From JBGPGW01 sp041484095 (GTDB lineage Bacteria > Pseudomonadota > Alphaproteobacteria > CADEGL01): DNA of 19,033 nt. The number at the start of each line of letters is the position of its first letter. Within the stretch, counting starts at the first letter, position 1. This document shows, piece by piece, positions 8,795-14,884 of the stretch. Below the pieces are notes generated by a model, which was not told the origin of the DNA, ran no database searches, and saw only the letters and a list, made by a program, of their open reading frames with translations. The stretch spans positions 1 through 19,033 of the forward strand of contig JBGPGW010000032.1 of the NCBI GenBank assembly GCA_041484095.1, given 5' to 3'. Both the position numbers and the translations under genes were made by a program.

Positions 8795-9508
8795 TCACCG
8801 ACGCGCCTCGCGGGCCAATTGGACGAGTACCGCGCGCGCTTCGTCCGGACCGGCGATCGGGCGGGGAAAGGTCAGCCGCGCCGTGGCACCGCCGCAACGG
8901 AGATCGCAGCCTTCGGGGTCGATCCCGGTCATGCGCCAATCGCCGTCCATGCAGGCCAGAAGGGACGTCGCATAGTGACGGACGGCATCGGCGTGATCGT
9001 TGTTCATGTGGTCGACGATCTCGGCTTCCCGCGCCATGAGCGCGCCGGCATCGCCCTGGAAGAGCACCTCCGCCGCATCGAGCCAACAAATCTGCCCGAA
9101 TCCGGCGACCAGATGGGCGCGGTCGACGGCGATCCGGAAGACGCTGAAATCGGTGAAATCGGCGTAGCCGCGCGCACCGGGATGGCGTGCGAGAAATCGC
9201 GATCGATCTTCGGCGCGCGCGCTTGGTATGGCGCGGCCGACCACGGTCGCGCGCGTGCCCGCCAATGGATCGTCCTGGCCGAGCGTGCCGTCATAGAGCA
9301 GGGCGACCCGCGCATCCCGCGCGATGTTGCGCGTATGCTCGGCAAGCGCGGACAGCAACAAAATTGGCGAGGCGTCGGCTGCGCATGCGACGATGGCGAG
9401 CGAGGCGTGCGGCCGGCCCGCCTCGCTTGCGGCCGCCGTCGCCAGTGCAACCCGGTCGCTTGCGCGCATCAATGCGCGCACTTTCGCGCCTGGCCCCACG
9501 CCTGTCAC
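8795..9508 (-). CDS. HugZ-family protein (pyridoxamine-5'-phosphate-oxidase fold plus DUF2470)
   Basis: The 237-residue product combines an N-terminal flavin-reductase-like split-barrel domain of the pyridoxamine phosphate oxidase type (about 8-150; conserved LAEHTRNI at 55-62 and DPLAGTRATVVG at 80-91) with a C-terminal DUF2470 domain (about 160-235; HMNNDHADAVRHYA at 167-180). This architecture is that of HugZ/HutZ proteins, some of which bind or degrade heme; others have no proven activity. The start is uncertain. GTG 9508 is chosen because GAGGA lies nine bases upstream and a small upstream ORF ends there in a GTGA overlap; ATG 9517 and GTG 9571 are in-frame alternatives. It lies 130 bases downstream of cbtA on the same strand and upstream of pckA. 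Family is confident; enzymatic role is uncertain. Confidence 0.85.
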   Translation of the reverse strand: MTGVGPGAKVRALMRASDRVALATAAASEAGRPHASLAIVACAADASPILLLSALAEHTRNIARDARVALLYDGTLGQDDPLAGTRATVVGRAIPSARAEDRSRFLARHPGARGYADFTDFSVFRIAVDRAHLVAGFGQICWLDAAEVLFQGDAGALMAREAEIVDHMNNDHADAVRHYATSLLACMDGDWRMTGIDPEGCDLRCGGATARLTFPRPIAGPDEARAVLVQLAREARR

Positions 9509-9591
9509 GGTGCGCATTCCTCGGGGACGCGGATTGCGTCCGCGCGTCCGAGACGTCGCTCGGGCCGCCACCCGCCAAATCCAGCGCGCAT
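9505..9591 (-). CDS. Possible 28-residue upstream ORF ahead of the HugZ-like gene
   Basis: On the minus strand ATG 9591 follows AGGAGG after two bases, the best ribosome-site sequence in the cbtA-hugZ gap, although the spacing is tight. The frame encodes MRAGFGGWRPER followed by 16 more residues and ends at TGA 9507-9505, overlapping GTG 9508 of the HugZ-like gene as GTGA. The peptide has no recognisable domain. It could be a coupling leader peptide; it could equally be a chance ORF in GC-rich DNA if HugZ really starts at GTG 9571. Confidence 0.2.
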   Translation of the reverse strand: MRAGFGGWRPERRLGRADAIRVPEECAP

Positions 9592-9638
9592 GGCCTCCTG
9601 ACGGCAGGTTGAGGCGCAGGGCGGCCGGGCCATGCCGT

Positions 9639-10328
9639 TCAGTGCTGGCGGCGTAAGGCGAATCCGGAGATACCGCCGAGCGCGATCCAGAATGCGGCCG
9701 AGATCACGAGTGATCCCATCGCGAACTGGGCGGCAAGTTCAGCGGGAAGCGCGTCGCCCGGGATGGCCGGATGGGGCGCCCCGACGAGATGGGGGGCCGC
9801 GATCGCGACCGCGCCAAGGATCCGCCAAATCGTTCGCTTCTGCAGAAAAAGAAACGCGAGGCCGATTGCGGTCGCCACAGCCGTCGATAGCCACCATGCC
9901 TGGCGGGCGCCGAGCTCAGCCGCCGCACTGCCCGGCAGCTCCGGCGGAAGGCCGAGCGCGGGCGCAAGAGAAAAGGCCGCAAAACCCGCAAGCCCCCAGA
10001 CGACGCCGCGGGCGCCGTCCAGCCGGCCGCGGTAGAGAGTGAGACACCCGCACAGCAGAAGGGCGAAGCCGGTTCCCACGAGAACGTTGGAGAGCACGGT
10101 GTAGGCCGTGCGCTCGATGCCTTCTTCGGGCTGCCATGCTTGCGCGTGATCATGGACCGATGCGGCCTGCGTCTCAGACGCCTGTTCGCCCTGTGCTTCG
10201 GCTTCGAATTGCTCCGCGACAAGGATCAGGGGGGTGAGGCGCATCGACTGGCCGAGCGAGGCGATGAGCCCCGCCACGATGCCGGCCGCAAGCGCCGCGC
10301 CGAGAAGACGCGTGATGACCGCCGACAT
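9639..10328 (-). CDS. cbtA: CbtA-family membrane protein, putative cobalt transporter subunit
   Basis: This 229-residue integral membrane protein has about six hydrophobic segments, near 8-27, 78-98, 108-125, 146-162, 168-183 and 203-225. Between the first two lies an acidic, His-containing loop (EQFEAEAQGEQ and HDH at 59-61) followed by the EEGIERTAYT segment characteristic of CbtA. CbtA with CbtB is predicted, from its association with B12 genes, to import cobalt; direct biochemical proof is limited. The start is ATG 10328, two bases after the cbtB stop codon, so the two genes are one transcription unit. A reading frame continuing upstream to 10589 is a shadow of cbtB in another frame. The HugZ-like gene follows on the same strand. 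Confidence 0.87.
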   Translation of the reverse strand: MSAVITRLLGAALAAGIVAGLIASLGQSMRLTPLILVAEQFEAEAQGEQASETQAASVHDHAQAWQPEEGIERTAYTVLSNVLVGTGFALLLCGCLTLYRGRLDGARGVVWGLAGFAAFSLAPALGLPPELPGSAAAELGARQAWWLSTAVATAIGLAFLFLQKRTIWRILGAVAIAAPHLVGAPHPAIPGDALPAELAAQFAMGSLVISAAFWIALGGISGFALRRQH

Positions 10329-10330
10329 GG

Positions 10331-10522
10331 CTAGTGGCAGGGAAAGGCGAAGGAATGCCGCGCGTCGTGAGCGGCGTTGTGGAGCGTCTGTGAATTGAGG
10401 AACCCGATGCCCAAGAGGATGAAGGCGCCGAGCAATGCGGCAATCGTCGCGGCAACGGCCCTTCCCGCAACGCTCGCCGAAGCGGACGCGTCGCTCGATC
10501 GCGTGACGGTGTGTTCGGACAT
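10331..10522 (-). CDS. cbtB: CbtB-family protein, putative cobalt transporter small subunit
   Basis: The 63-residue protein has one transmembrane segment (about 22-42) and a metal-ligand-rich tail: His48, His52, His56 and a terminal Pro-Cys62-His63, in the arrangement H-x3-HDxRH-x5-PCH typical of CbtB. The tail probably binds cobalt at the membrane and passes it to CbtA. The start is ATG 10522, with GAGG six bases upstream; an in-frame upstream extension to 10687 crosses the GC-rich leader and does not resemble the family. It is the first gene of the cbtB-cbtA unit, divergent from chvI. In many relatives cbtAB are preceded by a cobalamin riboswitch; I could not recognise one here (see the leader element). 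Confidence 0.86.
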   Translation of the reverse strand: MSEHTVTRSSDASASASVAGRAVAATIAALLGAFILLGIGFLNSQTLHNAAHDARHSFAFPCH

Positions 10523-10799
10523 CGGATCCCTCGCTTCCTTGCGGTCCTGCCGCGGTCGGTCGGGCCGGAACCCCGGAGCGGGGCGCCACCCCGTCCCGCC
10601 ACCCCGTTCGGGACCGGCCCTTCGAACGTGGTAAACGGGCTCGCCCTGACTACCCCCGGCCAGACACCCTAAAACTAATTGCAACAAGCACTTTTACGCG
10701 GTGGGCGTGCCCGGCGTCAATCAGACTGCCGCCGTTATTCCGCCGGAAATGCGCCACATTGCCGGGCAAACATGGCAGAATATCCAGGGGAGCAACGCA
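10523..10799. promoter_or_regulatory. Divergent intergenic region between cbtB and chvI
   Basis: These 277 bases must hold the promoters of both cbtBA (leftward) and chvIG (rightward). The half near cbtB is extremely GC-rich and foldable. An AT-richer patch at about 10668-10700 is the likeliest place for polymerase contacts, but I see no convincing -35/-10 pair on either strand. ChvI has a good ribosome site, CCAGGGGAG at 10784-10792, seven bases before its ATG. Confidence 0.5.
10562..10620 (-). promoter_or_regulatory. GC-rich foldable element in the cbtB leader, identity unknown
   Basis: Located 40-98 bases upstream of the cbtB start. GGGCCGG (10562-10568) pairs with CCGGCCC (10614-10620) as a closing stem. 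Inside are hairpin CCCCG/CGGGG (10571-10575 with 10579-10583) and hairpin GTCCCG/CGGGAC (10593-10598 with 10609-10614, sharing one base with the closing stem). The layout suggests a three-way junction if transcribed. It also contains the direct repeat CGCCACCCCGT at 10584-10594 and 10597-10607. The conserved B12-riboswitch boxes are not recognisable. High GC makes chance stems common, so function is only a possibility. Confidence 0.3.
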
Positions 10800-11543
10800 A
10801 TGCCCGATACCGAATTACCGGCCCCGAAAACAGAGGCGAAAGCCGTGCGCCGGACCATTGCGCTCGTCGATGACGACCGCAACATCCTGACATCCGTGAC
10901 GATGATGCTCGAGACGGAGGGGTTCTCCGTACGCGCCTACGCCGATCCGGAGGAGGCGCTGCGCGAGCTGACCGCCCGTCCGGTCGACCTGGCGGTCCTC
11001 GATATCAAAATGCCGCGGCTCGACGGCATGGAGCTGCTGACGCGCTTGCGCCGTCAGGTTGCAACGCCGGTCATCTTCCTGACCTCCAAGGATGACGAGA
11101 TCGATGAGGCGCTCGGTCTCAAGATGGGCGCCGACGACTACATCACGAAGCCGTTCTCGCAGCGCTTGCTGGTCGAACGCGTGCGCGCCGTGTTGCGCCG
11201 CTTCGATACGACCCAGGACGTCAGCGGCGTGGAACGCAAGAACGCGATCGTTCGCGGTGATTTATTGCTGGATCCAACGCGGCATCTCTGCACGTGGCGC
11301 GGACAGTCGGTCGACCTGACGGTCACGGAATTTCTCATCCTCAAGGCCCTCGCGCAGCGGCCGGGGCACGTCAAGAACCGCGACCAGTTGATTGACGCCG
11401 CATACGGCGAAAGCATCTATGTCGATGACCGCACGATCGACAGTCACATCAAGCGCCTGCGCAGGAAGTTCAAGGTGCTCGATGGAGAGTTTACCCAGAT
11501 CGAAACTTTGTACGGCATCGGCTATCGCTATCGAGACGCTTGA
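10800..11543 (+). CDS. chvI: Response regulator ChvI (OmpR/PhoB family)
   Basis: The 247-residue protein has an N-terminal receiver domain (about 18-135) and a C-terminal winged-helix DNA-binding domain (about 150-247, ending in IETLYGIGYRYRDA). The receiver has the acidic cluster Asp24-Asp26, phosphoacceptor Asp68 (VLDIKMP), Thr95 (FLTSKDD) and Lys117 (YITKPFS). It is the partner of ChvG and in alphaproteobacteria controls envelope, exopolysaccharide, acid-stress and central-carbon genes. The start is ATG 10800, chosen for the AGGGGAG seven bases upstream; an in-frame reading to 10701 covers the promoter region. Its stop overlaps a possible TTG start of chvG in a TTGA tetranucleotide. Assignment to ChvI rests on sequence together with the neighbouring chvG, rapZ, HPr and Enzyme I genes. 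Confidence 0.95.
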   Translation: MPDTELPAPKTEAKAVRRTIALVDDDRNILTSVTMMLETEGFSVRAYADPEEALRELTARPVDLAVLDIKMPRLDGMELLTRLRRQVATPVIFLTSKDDEIDEALGLKMGADDYITKPFSQRLLVERVRAVLRRFDTTQDVSGVERKNAIVRGDLLLDPTRHLCTWRGQSVDLTVTEFLILKALAQRPGHVKNRDQLIDAAYGESIYVDDRTIDSHIKRLRRKFKVLDGEFTQIETLYGIGYRYRDA

Positions 11544-11557
11544 GTCATCATTCCGTG

Positions 11558-13246
11558 ATGGGGGATGAGGCCGATCGACCACGTCTTCGGTCGCGCCGCC
11601 GGATAAAGACATCCGATGGGGCGACGCAATCCGGCTCGCCGGCGCCGCGTCGCCGGCGCGCGCGTGGCTCGCCGATCACGCGCCGCATACTCGCCATCAA
11701 CGTGCTGGCGCTCGCGATTCTGTTCGGCGGCGTCTTTTATCTCGATGACTATGAACGACGCCTCGTTGATGCCGAGCTCGAAGCGCTTCGGCAGCGCGGA
11801 GAGGTCATCGCGGTCGCGCTGGGCGAGACGATGCTCGGATCGAACGATGATTCGATTGTCGTCTTCGACTCGGTGCAGGTGCGTCAACTCCTGCCCCGCG
11901 TCATGGCGGCGACGCGAACGCGGGCCCGCCTCTTCTCGGTATCTGGCGCTCTCGTCGCGGACAGCCGCCTTGTCGAAGGGCCGGGCGGGGTGATTCAGAT
12001 CGAGCCGCTGCCGGAGCCGCGGTCGGCCTATCCGATCGTCGATCCGCTCGTGCGCGTGTTCAATTGGGTGGTCAATTGGGTTCCGCGGCGCGTCGGGCTG
12101 GAGCTTTATCGCGAATATTCGGTGCCGCGGGCCGATCAATATCCGGAGGTCGAGAGGGCATTGAGCGGCGAATCGACCGTCTATGTTCGCGGCACGGCCC
12201 ATGAAGGCATGATCTTGTCGGCCGCTATTCCGGTGCAGCACTACCGCAAAATAGCCGGCGCGCTTCTCCTGACGAACGACAGCCGCTCGATCGAGCGCGG
12301 GCTGCGAATCGTCCGGGAGGATATCCTCCGTATCTTCGCCATCTCGCTGGGCGTGACGGTGCTTTTGTCATTCTACCTTGCGGGCACCATCGCGCGCCCC
12401 ATCCGGCGGCTCGCTGCGGCGGCGGAAATGGTCCGGCGCGGACCTGGACGCCGGCATGCAATGCCTGATTTCGGCGCCAGCCGGTCCGATGAAATCGGCG
12501 AGCTCGCCACGACGCTGCGGGAGATGACCGAAGCGCTCTGGCAGCGCATGGACGCCATCGAGCGGTTCGCGGCGGATGTGTCGCATGAAATCAAGAACCC
12601 GCTGTCCTCGCTGCGAAGCGCGGTGGAGACGGCGTATCGGATCAAGGACCCCGAGCAGCAGAAGCGCTTGATGACGATCATCCTCGAGGACGTTCAGCGC
12701 CTGGACCGGCTGATCAGCGACATCTCGGACGCGTCGCGGCTCGATGCGGAGTTGCTGCGGGAGGAAGCCGTTCCTGTCGACGTGCAAAAAATGCTGGCCA
12801 CGATGATCGACATCCACCGCGAAACCGGTACGGCGGGGCACGATCTGATGCTTGAGGCCGAAGCGCGCGAGCCGCTGATCGTGGCCGGGATTGAAGACCG
12901 TCTGGGGCAGGTTCTGCGTAATCTCATTGTCAACGCGATTTCGTTCAGCCCGCCCGGTGGTGCGATCCGTCTCGGCGCGGTCCGGCGTGGCGCGGAGGTG
13001 GAAATCACCGTTGACGACGAGGGGCCCGGCATCCCCGAGGGGAAGTTCGAGGCGATTTTCCAGCGCTTTTACAGCGAGCGGCCGCCCGGCGAGAAATTTG
13101 GCACCCATTCCGGCCTCGGCCTCAGTATTTCCAAGCAGATCGTCGAAACCCATGGCGGCACGATCCGTGCGGAAAATCGCAAGGACGCGACCGGCCGCGT
13201 GGTGGGCGCCCGGTTCATCGTGCGCCTGCCGCGCATCGTCGCCTGA
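11558..13246 (+). CDS. chvG: Sensor histidine kinase ChvG (ExoS-like)
   Basis: The 562-residue inner-membrane kinase has an Arg-rich cytoplasmic N-terminus (about 1-42), a first transmembrane helix (about 43-62), a periplasmic sensor domain (about 63-255), a second helix (about 259-279), a HAMP segment (ARPIRRLAAAAEM), a HisKA domain with phosphorylated His343 (DVSHEIKNPLSSL), and an ATPase domain with an N-box (NLIVNAISFSPPGG), a G1 box (DDEGPGIPEG) and a G2 box (HSGLGLSISKQI). It phosphorylates ChvI in response to envelope or pH signals. The start is ambiguous: ATG 11558 is used, but GTG 11555 and TTG 11540, which overlaps the chvI stop as TTGA, are in frame. No hprK gene follows, unlike in many relatives. 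Confidence 0.95.
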   Translation: MGDEADRPRLRSRRRIKTSDGATQSGSPAPRRRRARGSPITRRILAINVLALAILFGGVFYLDDYERRLVDAELEALRQRGEVIAVALGETMLGSNDDSIVVFDSVQVRQLLPRVMAATRTRARLFSVSGALVADSRLVEGPGGVIQIEPLPEPRSAYPIVDPLVRVFNWVVNWVPRRVGLELYREYSVPRADQYPEVERALSGESTVYVRGTAHEGMILSAAIPVQHYRKIAGALLLTNDSRSIERGLRIVREDILRIFAISLGVTVLLSFYLAGTIARPIRRLAAAAEMVRRGPGRRHAMPDFGASRSDEIGELATTLREMTEALWQRMDAIERFAADVSHEIKNPLSSLRSAVETAYRIKDPEQQKRLMTIILEDVQRLDRLISDISDASRLDAELLREEAVPVDVQKMLATMIDIHRETGTAGHDLMLEAEAREPLIVAGIEDRLGQVLRNLIVNAISFSPPGGAIRLGAVRRGAEVEITVDDEGPGIPEGKFEAIFQRFYSERPPGEKFGTHSGLGLSISKQIVETHGGTIRAENRKDATGRVVGARFIVRLPRIVA

Positions 13247-13404
13247 GCGGCGCGGCCAGCCGGCCCGGGGCGCGAGACCGAACCCGCGGGAATGCCGCCC
13301 CAAGACGTTCCCGCGGAGCTCGGCTGTGGCGCGACCGGCTCTTCCGCCCGTAACATCTGAAGCGCCGAATGCGGCGGAGCCGTGAATTGTCGTGCACGGG
13401 CCGG

Positions 13405-13410
13405 TATAAT
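13405..13410 (+). promoter_or_regulatory. Perfect TATAAT -10-like hexamer before rapZ
   Basis: TATAAT is an exact -10 consensus and rare in such GC-rich DNA. It lies 11 bases before the first possible rapZ ATG (13422), so transcription would start about five bases before that codon and leave about 35 bases before the second ATG (13452). No good -35 hexamer sits 16-18 bases upstream (GTGAAT at 17). It may give rapZ its own promoter in the chvG-rapZ gap. Confidence 0.35.
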
Positions 13411-13421
13411 TTCATGGGACC

Positions 13422-14363
13422 ATGATCGGCAGGGGGACGGATCGGCCTAAGATGGAGCCAAACGAAGCGACGAGGCGGCGCGACGGTGCGCGCGAAGGCT
13501 CCCTTCGCGTTGTGCTGGTGACCGGGATGTCGGGGGCAGGCAAGTCGTCGGCCCTCAAGGCGCTCGAGGATATCGGCTATGAAGCATTGGACAATTTGCC
13601 GCTGTCCCTTCTCACCGGACTGTTTTCAATCGGGCTCAGCTCTGTTCGGCCGATGGCGATCGGCATCGACATCCGAACTCGCGACTTTCACGTCGACACG
13701 CTGCTCGAACGGCTGGCAAATCTCAAGAATCGGCCGGAGATCGAGGTCAGGTTCCTGTTTCTCGATTGCGATGACGAGATGTTGCGCCGGCGCTTCACGG
13801 CGACGCGCCGGCGTCACCCGCTTGCGCTCGACCGCCCGGTCACGGATGGGATCGCGCAGGAACGCGCGCTGATCTCTTCGCTGCGCCAGCGGGCCGACGT
13901 CGTGATCGACACGACCAATCTGACGCTGGGGTCTCTGCGCAGCACGCTGAACGGTCATTTCGGCCTCGAGACCAAGCCGTCATTCCTCGTGATCGTGACG
14001 TCGTTCTCCTACGGATACGGGTTGCCGCGCGAAGCCGACATCGTCTTCGACGTCCGGTTTCTTTCGAATCCGCACTATGAAGAGCATCTCTCGAAGTTGA
14101 CGGGCGCGGATCCCGCGGTTGCGGCGTTTATCGAGAAGGATCCGGATTTTCGGCCCTTTTTTGATCGCCTGCGGGACTTGCTCGAGCCCCTCTTGCCGCG
14201 CTTCGATCTCGAGGGAAAAAGCTACCTGACGATTGCGGTCGGCTGCACGGGCGGGCGCCACCGTTCCGTCTTCGTTGCGGAACGCTTGGCCGCATGGCTA
14301 AGTGAACGGGGTCAACGCGTGAGTCTCCGGCACCGCGACGTGGATCGGACCGAGTCCGGCTAG
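13422..14363 (+). CDS. rapZ: RNase adapter protein RapZ (YvcJ family nucleotide-binding protein)
   Basis: The 313-residue protein has an N-terminal P-loop domain with Walker A GMSGAGKSS (35-43) and the family segments ALDNLP and FLDCDDEMLRRRFTATRRRHPL. Its C-terminal domain carries FSYGYGLPREADIVFDVRFL, NPHYEEHL and GCTGGRHRSV, the most conserved RapZ blocks. In enterobacteria RapZ binds small RNAs GlmY/GlmZ and glucosamine-6-phosphate to control glmS; its alphaproteobacterial role is less clear, although it is regularly found with PTS genes. E. coli RapZ has 284 residues; the extra N-terminal ~25 residues are polar and variable. ATG 13422 is used; ATG 13452 would give 303 residues. It lies 175 bases after chvG, where hprK would be expected. 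Confidence 0.94.
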   Translation: MIGRGTDRPKMEPNEATRRRDGAREGSLRVVLVTGMSGAGKSSALKALEDIGYEALDNLPLSLLTGLFSIGLSSVRPMAIGIDIRTRDFHVDTLLERLANLKNRPEIEVRFLFLDCDDEMLRRRFTATRRRHPLALDRPVTDGIAQERALISSLRQRADVVIDTTNLTLGSLRSTLNGHFGLETKPSFLVIVTSFSYGYGLPREADIVFDVRFLSNPHYEEHLSKLTGADPAVAAFIEKDPDFRPFFDRLRDLLEPLLPRFDLEGKSYLTIAVGCTGGRHRSVFVAERLAAWLSERGQRVSLRHRDVDRTESG

Positions 14364-14420
14364 GGTTGACATTCGGTCGGCCGTTGAGCGCGGTGAACGA
14401 GCGTGAGGCGTGGGAGCGGT

Positions 14421-14582
14421 ATGATCGGCGGTCTTGAACATGGTCAAGTGCGTCCGGCGCGGGGCGGTATCGCGGGCTCGGATATCTTAAAGCCCCGACG
14501 GTCTCTTCGCGGAGGCGGGTCGGTGCACACGAAATCGCCCATCGCCGAGCATCTCCGGCAAAGATGGTGCCGACGGCTATGA
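14421..14582 (+). CDS. Possible small ORF (53 codons) in the rapZ-ptsH gap
   Basis: ATG 14421 has GGGAG four bases upstream, and the frame ends in TGA 14580-14582, overlapping ATG 14579 of the HPr gene as ATGA. The product starts MIGGLEHGQVRP and has no recognisable domain. It occupies the position where relatives encode an EIIA-Man-type protein (which also starts with MIG), but the rest shows no similarity I can see and lacks the VTHG phosphorylation motif. Third-position GC, by my count about 60%, looks lower than in neighbouring genes and includes a TTA codon, which argues against a long-standing gene. It may be a coupling ORF, a relic or chance. Confidence 0.2.
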   Translation: MIGGLEHGQVRPARGGIAGSDILKPRRSLRGGGSVHTKSPIAEHLRQRWCRRL

Positions 14583-14884
14583 CCGATGAGCCGCTCGATC
14601 CCGTCCGACAGGCGATGCCGTTGATCCGACGGGTGACCATTCTCAATCGTCGAGGCCTCCACGCGCGCGCGTCGGCGCGGTTCGTCGAGGCGGTGCATCA
14701 GTTCGATGCGGACGTTCGGGTGTCGAGAGACGGCACGGAGGTCTCGGGCTCGTCGATCATGGATTTGATGATGCTAGCGGCATCAGCAGGCGTTGAGCTC
14801 GAGCTCAGGATTGAGGGACGCGAGGCCGAGCCCGCGATGGCGGCGCTCGTCCGGCTTATCGAAGAGAAGTTCCATGAAGACTAG
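14579..14884 (+). CDS. ptsH: HPr phosphocarrier protein
   Basis: HPr takes phosphate from Enzyme I and passes it to EIIA-type proteins. In the 101-residue product the catalytic His28 lies in NRRGLHARASARFV, and Ser59 in GSSIMDLMMLAA is the site that HPr kinase/phosphorylase modifies; their spacing of 31 equals His15-Ser46 in classical HPr. Similarity begins near VTILNRR, so ATG 14615 would give a standard 89-residue HPr; ATG 14564 is also possible. ATG 14579 is used because a small upstream ORF ends there. The last 11 bases overlap the Enzyme I start. The Ser site is retained although no HPr kinase gene lies in this locus. No EIIA gene is adjacent either, so the phosphate acceptor must be encoded elsewhere. 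Confidence 0.93.
   Translation: MTDEPLDPVRQAMPLIRRVTILNRRGLHARASARFVEAVHQFDADVRVSRDGTEVSGSSIMDLMMLAASAGVELELRIEGREAEPAMAALVRLIEEKFHED

Noticed and set aside
10331..10687. 118-codon version of cbtB starting at 10687
   Set aside because: The extra N-terminus translates the GC-rich leader, does not resemble CbtB, and the start at 10522 has a proper ribosome site and the standard family length.
12368..13303. Minus-strand frame opposite chvG that continues into the chvG-rapZ gap
   Set aside because: I considered it as a possible hprK relic, but it lacks any P-loop or HprK signature and is antisense to the kinase domain of ChvG.
14366..14425. Perfect TTGACA (14366-14371) and near-perfect TATGAT (14420-14425) in the rapZ-ptsH gap
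   Set aside because: The two boxes are 48 bases apart, far from the 16-18 bases needed for one promoter, and neither has a suitable partner at the correct distance.
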